From Fructilactobacillus carniphilus (lineage in GTDB: Bacteria > Bacillota > Bacilli > Lactobacillales > Lactobacillaceae): a stretch of DNA of 64,000 nt. Below, piece by piece: positions 45,299 through 54,400 of the stretch. A model generated the notes under the pieces. That model was not told the DNA's origin and ran no database searches. It saw only the letters and a program-made list of their open reading frames with translations. Position 1 is the first letter of the stretch; each line of letters starts with the position of its first letter. The stretch lies in assembly GCF_024029675.1 (NCBI RefSeq), contig NZ_CP097121.1:1116001-1180000 (forward strand). The letters are read 5' to 3'. Position numbers and translations under genes: made by a program.

Positions 45299-46204
45299 TC
45301 ATTTTCGTAAAATCGGATCCGTCTGCTTTAATAAGTATTTTTTCAGCCAGATCTGCATGCTGAAAATGATTAAAGCCGTAATAAAGAACGAAAACGTCAC
45401 GTCCGATAAGAAATGCGCTCCGATTACCAAGCGACTCAGTGCAATCAAAATACTATCCAACAGTCCCAGACGCCACAACCACCGGTGCCAGCGGCCGCGA
45501 CCAAACCACGAAAAGACAAGTGCCAACGTCGCTGCCATCGTGTGTCCGGAGGGAAATGAATAGTGACCGTTATTTCCATTGATGTGATACCAACTGGTAA
45601 AATCCTGGAGGTGCTGTTGCACCTCGTAAGGCCGGTACCGACCCCAGATTGTTTTTAAAGTAACGTTTACCGTCAGTGCTAAAAATACCGTTCCACTGGC
45701 AAAGATGGCGATAGTTAAGAGCTGGTGCAAGCGAAAATCAGACTGTCGGTGTAGCCACCACTGGCAAACGAACGTGATGATTCCGTACAAAAACAGCCCC
45801 GTAATGACCAAACTCCAACCGTGCTCATGCGATTGCAGTTGCGTATGCGTCCCAACCGCTAGACCCTGTTGCACGTTTTGTTGCGCTTTGAAAAAGTACG
45901 AACTACTTTCTCGCCCAAAATGTTGCAGTTGACTAACAGACAAAGTCAGTCCCACTGCAAATTCCAGTAAAGCCAGCCAGCGTCGTGGTTGTCGCAATGC
46001 ACTTCCAATTGCAACCTCCCCACTTAGAATTAACACCAAGTACAAGGGAAATGAACCAATGGTTTGGCCCACGGTGGCTCCATAACTATGATAATTAGTG
46101 ATGGTTTGACTCAACTGCAGATCAAATCTAGTAGCGAATCCCATTAATCCAATAAACAGCAGGATGGCGCAGAATAACATCCAGTATTGTTGTTGTTTTG
46201 ACAT
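45299..46204 (-). CDS. PAP2 family phosphatase (membrane)
   Basis: A 301-residue protein with about six helices. It has the three phosphatase motifs KTIWGRYRP, FPSGHT and SRLVIGAHFLSD in order. PAP2 enzymes dephosphorylate lipid phosphates such as undecaprenyl pyrophosphate or phosphatidylglycerol phosphate on the outer membrane face. The N-terminal half (about residues 1-140) adds extra helices and a loop beyond the minimal domain. AGAGGAG precedes the ATG. It lies divergent to the GT8 gene. Confidence 0.9.
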   Translation of the reverse strand: MSKQQQYWMLFCAILLFIGLMGFATRFDLQLSQTITNYHSYGATVGQTIGSFPLYLVLILSGEVAIGSALRQPRRWLALLEFAVGLTLSVSQLQHFGRESSSYFFKAQQNVQQGLAVGTHTQLQSHEHGWSLVITGLFLYGIITFVCQWWLHRQSDFRLHQLLTIAIFASGTVFLALTVNVTLKTIWGRYRPYEVQQHLQDFTSWYHINGNNGHYSFPSGHTMAATLALVFSWFGRGRWHRWLWRLGLLDSILIALSRLVIGAHFLSDVTFSFFITALIIFSMQIWLKKYLLKQTDPILRK

Positions 46205-46284
46205 GTTTTTCTCCTCTAAGTGATGGTCAAGCTCACCATAAATTAATATAATTAAAGTAATCTAAATATCAAAGGAGTCCCGCT

Positions 46285-47124
46285 ATGACTAGTACAGAAC
46301 CCATTGAGATTTTGGTTACCAGTAACCAAAACTACATTGATCCGCTTAAAGTAATGCTTTATTCACTCCGGCTGAATAATCAGAAGGCTGCCTTTCGAGT
46401 CTGGTTGTTACAATCAGACATTAGCGCAGAAACCAATGCTAATTTGTTAAACTACGCTGGTCGCTTAAACTTAGACTTAAACGTCATTAAAATGGACGAA
46501 CGGGTGAACTTACCCAAGTCCTTTTTAAGCGTCTATGACTACCCGCAGGAAATGTACTTCCGCCTGCTCTGTGCTGATTCATTACCCAATGATCTTCACA
46601 AGGTTCTATACCTAGATCCTGATTTGCTGGTAGTTAATGATATCATGCCCCTCTGGGAAACTAACTTAGACGGCAAAATGTTTGCAGCCGCTGTCCACAA
46701 GGGATTAACCGACATCATGCGTTCCATCAATAACCTTCGCTTAGGAACCGACGGCGGGTACTACAACTCGGGAGTTATGCTGATGGATCTCGATCAGATG
46801 CGACAAAAAATTAAAGTTAAGGATATCGTGGAGACGGTTGAAAAGTATCATGATTACCTAGTTTTGCCTGATCAAGATATTCTCAACTACCTCTATAGCA
46901 ATGATACCAAGGAAATCTCTGAAGATCTTTGGAACTTTGATGCCCGTAAATCACTGATGTACCTCACCCGCAGTGGTGGTAAAGAAAATCTGGACTGGAT
47001 CATGAAGCACACCAGGATTATCCACTTCTGCGGAAAACCCAAACCATGGCAAGCCGACAGTAATTCCCCATATACCGCCCTGTGGCTCAACTACCAACAA
47101 ATTGTCACTAACCATTTTAACTAA
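46285..47124 (+). CDS. GT8 family glycosyltransferase
   Basis: A 279-residue retaining GT-A enzyme of family 8. EILVTSNQNYIDPLKVMLYSL is at the start, metal-binding VLYLDPDLLVVNDI (DPD about 111-113) follows, then YYNSGVMLMDL and the C-terminal IIHFCGKPKPW. Such enzymes add galactose or glucose to lipopolysaccharide-, teichoic-acid- or glycolipid-type acceptors. It is a single gene outside the EPS cluster with core-like base composition, so its acceptor is probably a different wall or membrane glycan. AAAGGAG precedes the ATG. Confidence 0.9.
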   Translation: MTSTEPIEILVTSNQNYIDPLKVMLYSLRLNNQKAAFRVWLLQSDISAETNANLLNYAGRLNLDLNVIKMDERVNLPKSFLSVYDYPQEMYFRLLCADSLPNDLHKVLYLDPDLLVVNDIMPLWETNLDGKMFAAAVHKGLTDIMRSINNLRLGTDGGYYNSGVMLMDLDQMRQKIKVKDIVETVEKYHDYLVLPDQDILNYLYSNDTKEISEDLWNFDARKSLMYLTRSGGKENLDWIMKHTRIIHFCGKPKPWQADSNSPYTALWLNYQQIVTNHFN

Positions 47125-47130
47125 CATTTT

Positions 47131-47165
47131 AAGCAGTCCCAATTCATGCTTGGGCTGCTTTTTTA
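47131..47165 (+). terminator. Terminator after the GT8 gene
   Basis: AAGCAGTCCCAA and TTGGGCTGCTT arms around a 6-7 base loop, followed by TTTTTT. Confidence 0.88.
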
Positions 47166-47173
47166 TTTCATGC

Positions 47174-47206
47174 TATAATGAGGCCACTAGGGAGTGGTTC
47201 CCTAGT
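47174..47206 (+). promoter_or_regulatory. -10 element and adjacent inverted repeat before the 87-residue gene
   Basis: A perfect TATAAT at 47174-47179 is followed, at about +1, by ACTAGGGA-GTGGT-TCCCTAGT (47186-47206). The repeat could be an operator or a 5' mRNA stabilising hairpin. Confidence 0.5.
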
Positions 47207-47245
47207 CGGATATTTGAAAATTGAATCAGAAAGGATGAGGAGTTT

Positions 47246-47509
47246 ATGCGTAATGATGAACCTGTCTATCGAAGTGTGAGCGTTGGCATGGTGAAAGTGG
47301 CAATCAAAAACGATGGCAATCAGATTATTGCTAATGTAATTGGTAATAATGTAATTGCGATTGATGACAAAGTGAGCCGCGCCACCGTAACCGGTCCAGA
47401 TCGAGCTGGCTATTACGGAATTGGTGATTACGTCTACTTTACCACCGATAAGCGCAAGAAACACACAGCAATTCTCGCAGAAGTGATTAAGCAACGGTGG
47501 GTCAACTAA
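47246..47509 (+). CDS. Small conserved-looking protein of unknown function
   Basis: An 87-residue cytoplasmic protein, beta-rich by pattern (VSVGMVKVAIKNDGNQIIANVI, then GYYGIGDYVYFTTDKR), with no signal or membrane segment. It is clearly a real gene: AAAGGATGAGGAG lies upstream, it has its own promoter element with a leader hairpin, and a terminator follows. Lactobacilli have many small genes of this kind; I do not recognise the family. Confidence 0.7.
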   Translation: MRNDEPVYRSVSVGMVKVAIKNDGNQIIANVIGNNVIAIDDKVSRATVTGPDRAGYYGIGDYVYFTTDKRKKHTAILAEVIKQRWVN

Positions 47510-47522
47510 TCCTTTCGGATGC

Positions 47523-47559
47523 AAAAAACGTCTTGAGCATAATGCTCAAGGCGTTTTTT
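47523..47559. terminator. Bidirectional terminator between the 87-residue gene and scrB
   Basis: AAAAAACGTCTTGAGC and GCTCAAGGCGTTTTTT arms around ATAAT, with one G-T pair. Confidence 0.85.
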
Positions 47560-48973
47560 AGTGGAGTTGATAACCAGTGAGTTGCACCGTCACTGGTGCA
47601 TCCGCTGCGAGCGTTACTTCTGGTGCGGTAAGTGGATAAAAGCGTTCGCTAAAGGCCGCGGCACCGTGGTTAACAAAGATTTCCACCGAACTAGTATCGG
47701 TCCAGATTTGCAGATCTAATTCAGCTTGGGGTCGAACTTGAGCAAACCGTTGCGCATCTTGCCCCGCCCTGGTAACCACCACCTCATGCTGGGCTTTGTG
47801 ATAGGTAATTTGCAATCGTTGGTCACCCGCTTGGAATTGCAGGGTTAGTTGTGATACCGGCCAACTGGCTAACTTGGTCTGCAAGTGCAGTTCGAGATGC
47901 TGCGCATCGGGCACTGCCAGGTTACGTTCCGTGCCATGCCATTCTTCATCAATCACTTGCTGCGTCCGTAACTGGGTTACTTCAGCAACCGGTAGCATGC
48001 ATAGTTGACCGGCGCACCAAGTTAATTCCCGTGGGAGCGTCATCGCACCGGCCCAACCATCGGCTTGTTCGGGGAACTCCGCTTCCCACATGTCCATCCA
48101 GCCAACTACAATCCGGCGTCCGTCCGGGGCTAACATCGTTTGGGTCGCATAAAAATCGTGCCCATGATCTAGCTCCTGCAGGTTACCGTGCTGATAATCG
48201 AGCGTCTGAAAATCAAATTGACCGACTAAATAACTGGTCTGGTAGAGGTTTAAATTTTCTTTCTCCGTTGCCGCGATTCCTTGTGGCGACAATAGCAACA
48301 CGTCCTGACCGTTAAGCCGGAAGAAATCAGGACACTCCCACATAAAGCCGGATTCACTAGCAGTCGAAGCTGCGGTGATCACTCCTTGATATTCCCAATC
48401 GACTAAATTAGTGGATTGATAGAGCAGGGCTCGTCCCGTCTGCGTAGTTGCAAGCTGACTTCCCAACACTAGATAGTACTGGCCGTCTCTTTCAAAGACC
48501 TTGGGATCCCGGAAATGCTGGCTATTATCAGCTGGTGGCGTTTCAATGACCGGATTCGTGGCTAATTTATAGAAATGAATCCCATCATCACTGACCGCCA
48601 CGTTTTGGGTTTGCCAAAAATCATCTGGTTTGCTTTCATCCGGAACGTGATGACCCGTGTAAACGAGAAACAACCGGTTATCTTTAACGATTGCGCTCCC
48701 CGAAAAACAACCGGACTCATCAGCTTCACTATCCGGAGCAAGTGCCGGTGGCAAGGTTTCCCAGTGAAGCAGATCCTGACTACGGGCGTGCCCCCAATGC
48801 ATTGGTCCCCATTCTACTCCGTACGGATGGTACTGGTAAAACAGATGGTAGTAACCCTGAAAGTAGACGAAGCCGTTCGGGTCGTTCATCCAACCCTGGG
48901 GTGGCATCAGATGGTAGTGTAGGCGAAACCGGTCGTTTGTAACGGCGGGCATCCGCTGTTGCTCAAGTTTCAT
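47558..48973 (-). CDS. scrB: Sucrose-6-phosphate hydrolase / invertase (GH32)
   Basis: A 471-residue GH32 enzyme that cleaves sucrose or sucrose 6-phosphate (fructosidase). The three catalytic blocks are visible: WMNDPNGFVYF near residue 30 (nucleophile Asp), FRDPKVF (transition-state Asp) and WECPDFF (acid/base Glu). A C-terminal beta-sandwich domain ends the protein. There is no signal peptide, so it acts in the cytoplasm. No sucrose PTS or ScrR regulator is adjacent; the gene lies 38 bases after the UvrA-like gene on the same strand. CGGAGG precedes the ATG. Confidence 0.93.
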   Translation of the reverse strand: MKLEQQRMPAVTNDRFRLHYHLMPPQGWMNDPNGFVYFQGYYHLFYQYHPYGVEWGPMHWGHARSQDLLHWETLPPALAPDSEADESGCFSGSAIVKDNRLFLVYTGHHVPDESKPDDFWQTQNVAVSDDGIHFYKLATNPVIETPPADNSQHFRDPKVFERDGQYYLVLGSQLATTQTGRALLYQSTNLVDWEYQGVITAASTASESGFMWECPDFFRLNGQDVLLLSPQGIAATEKENLNLYQTSYLVGQFDFQTLDYQHGNLQELDHGHDFYATQTMLAPDGRRIVVGWMDMWEAEFPEQADGWAGAMTLPRELTWCAGQLCMLPVAEVTQLRTQQVIDEEWHGTERNLAVPDAQHLELHLQTKLASWPVSQLTLQFQAGDQRLQITYHKAQHEVVVTRAGQDAQRFAQVRPQAELDLQIWTDTSSVEIFVNHGAAAFSERFYPLTAPEVTLAADAPVTVQLTGYQLH

Positions 48974-49011
48974 GTGCTTTCCTCCGTGATGAGTTAAAAT
49001 CGTCTATCTGC

Positions 49012-51276
49012 TTAATCCGTTTTTAAATACTCCGTCAGTGCCTTCCCCGTCACTGAAGTCGGCGTCGTCATTGCTCCTGCCGGAATCCCGCTATAGAGAA
49101 CCTGACCGCCGTAAATCCCGGCCCCCGGACCAATGTCAATCAGCCAATCGGCCTGACTAATCACATCTAAATTGTGTTCCACCAGGATTAGGCTATTTCC
49201 AGCTGCAACTAAGCGGTGAAACAGCTCAACTAGTTGGGCAGTATCTTTGAGATGCAGGCCCGCCGTCGGTTCATCGAGAAAGTAGGTCTGCCCGTTTTCA
49301 CCGAGCGTTTGGGCTAACCGGAGCCGTTGCAGTTCTCCTCCCGAAACCGTCGTCAAAGATTGATCCAGACCGAGATAGCCGAGTCCGACCTCTTGGAGCC
49401 GTTTTAGTGGAGTTGCTAAGTCGGGTTCCGCGGCAAAGAAATCCACCGCTTCGTCCACGGATAACGCTAGCACGGCCGCAATATCCTTACCATGGTACTG
49501 ATATTGTAAAGCTTCCTGGCTATACCGCTTACCACCACACAGTTCACAAACCTGTTTGACCGGGTCCATAAACGCCATGTCGGTAATCGTGATTCCTTTC
49601 CCCTTACACCGTGGGCAAGCGCCCTTCCCGTTGTAACTAAAGAGTTGGGTTGAAACCTTGTTAGTTTTCCCAAATAAACGTCGAATCGGGTTCAATAAGT
49701 TTAGATACGTCACTGGCGTCGAACGAATGCTAATTCCAGCTGCTTGCTGGGTTAAATCAACGTAGTTACCGTTTAGCTTCCGTTTTAAGGCCAGGGCCAG
49801 CGAACTCTTTCCCGAACCAGCCACTCCCGACAGCACGGTCATGATTTCCATTGGTACTTTGACGCTAACGTCTTGCAGGTTGTGCAGCTGAACGTGTTCT
49901 AAGGACACAAACTCGTGCGGTTCGTGGGGCGTAGCCAGCTGGTGCGGTTTACGCAACCATTCTCCGGTTAGAGTGTTAGAGGCCCGTAGTTCCGGATAAG
50001 TTCCCGTAAAGGTGATTTTACCGCCGGCAGCTCCGGCTTGCGGTCCGACTTCCACGACGTGATCGGCAATCGTAAACAAGGCCGGATTGTGGTCGACCAC
50101 AAAGATGGTATTGCCCTTATCCTTCAGCTTTAGCAAGGCTTTTTTAATCAGTTGAATGTCGTGCGGATGGAGTCCGACGCTGGGTTCATCAAACACGTAC
50201 AGCAGGTCTGACAGTGAATTCGTGAGGTGCTTGGCAATCTTAATCCGCTGCACTTCACCCCCAGAAAGCGTGCTGGTGGTTCGGTCCAAGGTCAAATAAC
50301 CGAGACCAATCTCAATCAACGGGTTAATTTTGGTGGTTAAACTCCGGATGATTTCGTCACCTAAGTTGTTTTTAATTCCCCGTAAAAATTCCAGAAATTG
50401 GACCAGGTTCATCTTGGTTGCTTTCGCAATGTTCACGTCGTTAATGGTGACACTCAGCGCCTGGTGGTTTAACCGATCGCCCCGACAGACCGGGCATTCC
50501 CGTTGGGTGACGACCTCGTTAATCGCCGCCTGATGGTGTTTTCCTTCCGAGCTGTGCAGAATCGAGCGAACAATCCGGGGCACCACCCCTTCGTAGTCTG
50601 CACTCTTAAAGGAAGCGGGAGAGTTAGGAAACGGCTGCTTGGGAGCGTGCATTAATAGTTCATATTCGGCCGGGGTGTAATCCTTAATCGGTTTATCGTT
50701 ATCGAATAACCCTGAATCTCCGTAACGACGCCACCGCCAACTACCCGGACGGAAGCTGACGAAGGTAATGGCCCCTTCGTTCAACGATTTCTCCAGATCA
50801 ATCAGCTTGCTTTCGTCCACGTCATCCACGTAGCCGAGTCCCTGACAGTTGGGACACATTCCCTGAGGCAGGTTAAACGAAAAGACTTCCGAATAACCCA
50901 CAAAGTGGTCTCCGATCCGAGAGTACAGCAACCGAAGTAGCGAGTAGATTCCGGTATAGGTGGCCAAGGTCGAGCGAGCGTTTCCCGTCAGTTGTTTTTG
51001 TTCAATCGCAATCGCTACCGGCAGGTTCTCAATCTCACCGACCTCTGGCTGTCCGTACTTAGGTAGATACTGCTGGGTAAAACTCGGGAAGGTTTCGTTC
51101 AGTTCCCGCCGTGACTGCGCTGCCACCGTGTCAAAAACTAACGAGGATTTTCCAGATCCTGATTCTCCTAGAAAAACGGTGATTTCGTGTTTGAGTAATT
51201 GAATATTAACGTGCTTTAAGTTATTTTGGTGTGCATCTTTAACAATTATTTCGGTTGCCACCTGTTGTTTCTTCAT
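49012..51276 (-). CDS. UvrA-like ABC ATPase (short UvrA paralogue)
   Basis: A 754-residue twin ABC protein related to UvrA but shorter than true UvrA (about 940 residues). Walker A motifs are GESGSGKSSLVFDT (near residue 40) and GVAGSGKSSLALAL (near 485); signatures are LSGGEVQRIKIAKHL and VSGGELQRLRLAQTL. Cys pairs of zinc modules occur in CPNCQGLG, CPVCRGD, CPRCKGKG and CELCGGKRY. The UvrB-binding and insertion domains appear reduced, as in UvrA2/DrrC-like proteins linked to drug tolerance. Its ATG overlaps the stop of the MFS exporter gene (ATGA), which supports an efflux or resistance role over general excision repair. Confidence 0.88.
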   Translation of the reverse strand: MKKQQVATEIIVKDAHQNNLKHVNIQLLKHEITVFLGESGSGKSSLVFDTVAAQSRRELNETFPSFTQQYLPKYGQPEVGEIENLPVAIAIEQKQLTGNARSTLATYTGIYSLLRLLYSRIGDHFVGYSEVFSFNLPQGMCPNCQGLGYVDDVDESKLIDLEKSLNEGAITFVSFRPGSWRWRRYGDSGLFDNDKPIKDYTPAEYELLMHAPKQPFPNSPASFKSADYEGVVPRIVRSILHSSEGKHHQAAINEVVTQRECPVCRGDRLNHQALSVTINDVNIAKATKMNLVQFLEFLRGIKNNLGDEIIRSLTTKINPLIEIGLGYLTLDRTTSTLSGGEVQRIKIAKHLTNSLSDLLYVFDEPSVGLHPHDIQLIKKALLKLKDKGNTIFVVDHNPALFTIADHVVEVGPQAGAAGGKITFTGTYPELRASNTLTGEWLRKPHQLATPHEPHEFVSLEHVQLHNLQDVSVKVPMEIMTVLSGVAGSGKSSLALALKRKLNGNYVDLTQQAAGISIRSTPVTYLNLLNPIRRLFGKTNKVSTQLFSYNGKGACPRCKGKGITITDMAFMDPVKQVCELCGGKRYSQEALQYQYHGKDIAAVLALSVDEAVDFFAAEPDLATPLKRLQEVGLGYLGLDQSLTTVSGGELQRLRLAQTLGENGQTYFLDEPTAGLHLKDTAQLVELFHRLVAAGNSLILVEHNLDVISQADWLIDIGPGAGIYGGQVLYSGIPAGAMTTPTSVTGKALTEYLKTD

Positions 51277-52469
51277 GCTTTCCTCCGTGATGATGTCGTC
51301 GTATGGTTATAAAATAACACGACCGCCAACGCGATTAAAATGGAGAGGCCGGCCAACGCAAACAGAATGGAATAGTTCAGCCATTCGACCATCAGACCAC
51401 CAAACAAGGGGCCGACTGCCCGGCCAAAGGACATGAAGACGTTGAACATCCCCTGGTACTGCCCCTTAGAGCGCGGATCAGCTAAACTGTCAATCCACGC
51501 GGGAATGGCGGGAAGTCCGTTCATTTCTCCAATCGTTAGGATAATCATGATGATAATGAACCAGTGATACTGACGCGCCCAAATTAACATGAAAAAGGTC
51601 GAAGCAAATAGAGTAACTCCAAACGCAATTTGGGGTACCATCCGAAAGCGCATCCCGATTCGATTGATCAGTGGTTGCCCAATCACAATTAATAACCCGT
51701 TAATCGGCCAAATGAAACTGTACTGTTCAAAGGAGATGTGTAGGTCTTGCATATGAACTGGCATGACACTTTCCCACAGGGTGTAACTCAAATAAATAAA
51801 AAAGACCATGCCACAAATGAGCCAGATTAACCGCGGATTCGGCTGCGGTGCGGGGCCCATGTCCACCTGAGCATCGGGTTGCTGGTGACGATGGACTTGC
51901 ACTGGCGGAAACTTCACGTTAAACTCAAGAATCGTCATAATCAATAGAATGACGTAGAAAAACGAAGCAACCGCAAAGACAACTCCAACGCCGTACTTCA
52001 TTAAGTACCCAACTGCGGCAGTTCCAATTACAACCCCCAGGTTCACGCCGATGTACACTGAGTTAAACACCTGCCGGGTACTTTTACTGCGCACCTTGGC
52101 CGCATACGCGTTAAGGATGGTTAAACTGGATCCTTCTCCCAGCCCATACACGAACAACATGATGGCAAACATGGGCCAGCCGTGGGAGAAGATCAGTACC
52201 ACGACCGCCGCCAGGGCAATGGAGATGCTGATGATGGCAGTTTTGTACGGCGACCACCGGTCAAAGAGCCGGCCACCGAGATAATTTCCCAACACCATGA
52301 AACAAGACATGATAAACAGCACCACTCCCGCGACCGTTAAGGACTCGTGGAGCGTGTTGTGCATGTAAACGGTGGTCAACGGCCACATTAAGGCTGCTCC
52401 AGAATTAAGAAGTAATGAATAAATTAAGACTGAAGTCAGTCGAATTTCCGAACGAGGCGTTTTCGTCAT
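51273..52469 (-). CDS. MFS transporter, probable drug exporter
   Basis: About 398 residues with 12 hydrophobic helices. The motif A-like loop GNYLGGRLFDRWSPYK after helix 2 and the symmetric halves separated by a hydrophilic loop (about 190-215, PPVQVHRHQQPDAQVDMG) mark a DHA1-like MFS protein. I chose the ATG at 52469, with GGAGGG seven bases upstream; the TTG at 52475 overlaps this. It is translationally coupled to the UvrA-like gene downstream. The substrate is unknown. Confidence 0.88.
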   Translation of the reverse strand: MTKTPRSEIRLTSVLIYSLLLNSGAALMWPLTTVYMHNTLHESLTVAGVVLFIMSCFMVLGNYLGGRLFDRWSPYKTAIISISIALAAVVVLIFSHGWPMFAIMLFVYGLGEGSSLTILNAYAAKVRSKSTRQVFNSVYIGVNLGVVIGTAAVGYLMKYGVGVVFAVASFFYVILLIMTILEFNVKFPPVQVHRHQQPDAQVDMGPAPQPNPRLIWLICGMVFFIYLSYTLWESVMPVHMQDLHISFEQYSFIWPINGLLIVIGQPLINRIGMRFRMVPQIAFGVTLFASTFFMLIWARQYHWFIIIMIILTIGEMNGLPAIPAWIDSLADPRSKGQYQGMFNVFMSFGRAVGPLFGGLMVEWLNYSILFALAGLSILIALAVVLFYNHTTTSSRRKA

Positions 52470-52631
52470 GCGCAATCCCTCCTAGATAATTAGTCATTTC
52501 TTCTATTCTCGCACAAATTCATGGGTTTCAAAAGAAACGGTTCTGGCTTTAAAGCGTGGTAAAATATGGATACTTAGTTCTGAAACAACCTAATTTTAAC
52601 CAACAATAGCAACTCGAAAGGAAGTCCCATT

Positions 52632-53471
52632 ATGATTCATATCGTTACGGATTCAACCGCTCAACTAACCTCCGAAGAAATTAAAGACAATGATTTACAC
52701 GTCATCCCGTTGCAGGTTAGCTTTGAAGGAAAAACTTACCAGGATAAAGTGGACATCACCCGGCAACAATTTTCCGAAATGCTCCATGATGACGAAACGG
52801 AATTCCCCAAAACTAGCCAACCAGCCATGGGTCAATTCGTAGAAACTTACGAACAAATCTTAAAAGACGATCCCGATGGAAGTATCGTTTCAATTCACAT
52901 CACACGCATCCTTAGTGGAACCGTCGAAACGGCCCAATCGGCTGCCCAACAAGTGAACGGTGACATTCGGGTGATTGATAGTAAATCAACCGACCGGGGA
53001 CTTGGTTTTGAAGTCCTAAAAGCTGCTGAATTAGCAAAAGCCGGAAAATCGGCGGAAGAAGTGGAAAATGGCGTGATTGCCATGATTCCTGAAATTAGCT
53101 TACACGTGTTCGTGAACAGCTTTGATTACCTGGTTAAGGGTGGTCGTGCTAGCCGTGCTGTTGGGTTCATTTCCTCCCTCATTCAGCTCAAACCCGTCTT
53201 AGCTCTTAACGAGGGTAAGCTCGAAATCGTGGCTAAATGTCGTGGTGCTAAAAAGATGCGGAAGGTCCGCGATGAAATTACGGAAACCCTCATTAACGAT
53301 CCGAAGGTGAAGGAAGTCGGCCTCTCCTACGTGGACTCTACCGAAGACGTTGACGCTGTGGCCGCTCGCATTAAGGAAGCCCGTCCAGATATTAATGTGT
53401 TAGTCCGCCTCACCTGCCCCGTCATTATGACTCACGTGGGTCCTGGTGGCTTTGCCATTATTTACAACTAA
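52632..53471 (+). CDS. DegV family fatty-acid-binding protein (FakB-like)
   Basis: A 279-residue DegV protein. HIVTDSTAQL is at the N-terminus; FPKTSQPAMGQFVE and VSIHITRILSGT are the conserved loops contacting the fatty-acid carboxylate, and FDYLVKGGRASRA with a C-terminal HVGPGGFAIIYN completes the family pattern. DegV/FakB proteins present exogenous fatty acids to the FakA kinase. No fakA is adjacent. GAAAGGAAG precedes the ATG. Only in the broad sense does the fatty-acid theme recur with the broken oleate hydratase at 3160. Confidence 0.93.
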   Translation: MIHIVTDSTAQLTSEEIKDNDLHVIPLQVSFEGKTYQDKVDITRQQFSEMLHDDETEFPKTSQPAMGQFVETYEQILKDDPDGSIVSIHITRILSGTVETAQSAAQQVNGDIRVIDSKSTDRGLGFEVLKAAELAKAGKSAEEVENGVIAMIPEISLHVFVNSFDYLVKGGRASRAVGFISSLIQLKPVLALNEGKLEIVAKCRGAKKMRKVRDEITETLINDPKVKEVGLSYVDSTEDVDAVAARIKEARPDINVLVRLTCPVIMTHVGPGGFAIIYN

Positions 53472-53489
53472 ATTTATGAAGCAAAAACT

Positions 53490-53539
53490 AAGCGCTCCCA
53501 CAGAATTAGCTATTTTTCTAATTCCATGAGAGCGCTTTT
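53490..53539 (+). terminator. Terminator after the DegV gene
   Basis: AAGCGCTC...CAGAATTAG and CTAATTC...GAGCGCTTTTC arms around an 8-base loop. Confidence 0.85.
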
Positions 53540-53684
53540 CGGTTAATTAGCAATCATTTTTGAATGCTTGCATAAAGGGCAAATTTATTGGTTATCTAAT
53601 CCCAACTTAAATTACTCCCAAAGTTATTGTACTTCTAGTTGGAATAAACGGACCTGTAGCAAGGGTTCTATGTCCAAAGAAAAA

Positions 53685-53715
53685 AGTGTACCTAAATGGG
53701 TAATTTAGGTACACT
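53685..53715. repeat. 13-bp perfect inverted repeat in the gap before the accessory island
   Basis: AGTGTACCTAAAT and its complement with a 5-base spacer. The gap 53540-53845 otherwise holds a palindrome ACTATA-C-TATAGT (53753-53765) near the putative promoter of the next gene and no ORF. There is no T-tract on either strand, so it is not a standard terminator; it could be an operator or a trace of a mobile element. Confidence 0.55.
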
Positions 53716-53845
53716 CAAAAGACACACGTCTCTTATTTTAAAACACTCAAGAACTATACTATAGTAGATAAGTATATTATGTTGTGATAAAAATACTGTT
53801 AGCTAATTTAATGACATTTATAGTTAAAACTAAAGGAGACATTTG

Positions 53846-54346
53846 ATGACAGCAACGGAAGATCCTAACGAAACATATAAACATATCAAAATAATCTATA
53901 GAGTATATTTTGTATTGGCATTAGTGCTTGTATTGATTGGCACCCTTGCAACTTTGGTGGCAATTATTTTGAAAAAGGTGAATATTTATTTATTGTTCTT
54001 TGTTGTTTTAGGATTTATCCTTTTTGTCTTTTTAAAATTAACAATTCCTTATCTAAAAAGACACTCTAGGCATCAAGCAACTGGGTATAAAGTTCCAATT
54101 TATAGAGATCTATTATATTGGAATTTAATGAAGAGCAAAAAAATTTATTCTTGGATATTTGCATTACTAATTCTTTGTTTGCTAAGTTTAATGATTTTTC
54201 ATGATAACTTCCATATAACTGACTGGCGTTATTTATTCTGTGCAATTGTTTATGGGTATGTCATTGCAGATTTAGTTGTTTGTTCTTTTATACTTAAATT
54301 TTTGCAAAAAAGAGAGAAACATCATGAACTTATTCAAAGGAACTAA
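53846..54346 (+). CDS. Four-helix membrane protein, unknown function
   Basis: About 166 residues with four hydrophobic helices (approximately 20-43, 48-68, 100-118, 125-150) and basic loops and C-terminus (KFLQKREKHHELIQRN). Start ATG 53846 has AAAGGAG seven bases upstream; the TTG just before it is less likely. It is AT-rich and faces the DUF1906 gene tail to tail. The last 60-odd bases of the gene together with its terminator occur a second time at 58354-58471. I do not recognise a family; size and position would suit an immunity protein, but that is speculation. Confidence 0.65.
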   Translation: MTATEDPNETYKHIKIIYRVYFVLALVLVLIGTLATLVAIILKKVNIYLLFFVVLGFILFVFLKLTIPYLKRHSRHQATGYKVPIYRDLLYWNLMKSKKIYSWIFALLILCLLSLMIFHDNFHITDWRYLFCAIVYGYVIADLVVCSFILKFLQKREKHHELIQRN

Positions 54347-54400
54347 AAGGGTTAGTTTAGATATTTTAACTACTATCTAAACTAATCTTTTTCTTTACAT
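54284..54400. repeat. Left copy of the ~118-bp direct repeat flanking the island
   Basis: It covers the last 21 codons of the gene ending at 54346 plus its terminator. It matches 58354-58471 with about 11 mismatches and one 1-base indel, in the same orientation, ending in the shared CTTTTTCTTTACAT-like sequence. Confidence 0.8.
54350..54392. terminator. Terminator of the membrane-protein gene
   Basis: GGTTAGTTTAGATA and TATCTAAACTAATC arms around a 10-base loop, followed by TTTTT on the plus strand. Confidence 0.8.

Noticed and set aside
46222-46240. Small inverted repeat ATGGT/ACCAT between the PAP2 and GT8 genes
   Set aside because: 5-bp arms in an A+T-rich promoter gap are expected by chance.
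47851-48942. Forward ORFs of 83-154 codons inside scrB
   Set aside because: Antisense to an intact GH32 gene with all catalytic motifs; no Shine-Dalgarno.
49012-51276. True uvrA of nucleotide excision repair
   Set aside because: About 190 residues too short, coupled to an MFS exporter and not next to uvrB; better described as a UvrA-like paralogue.
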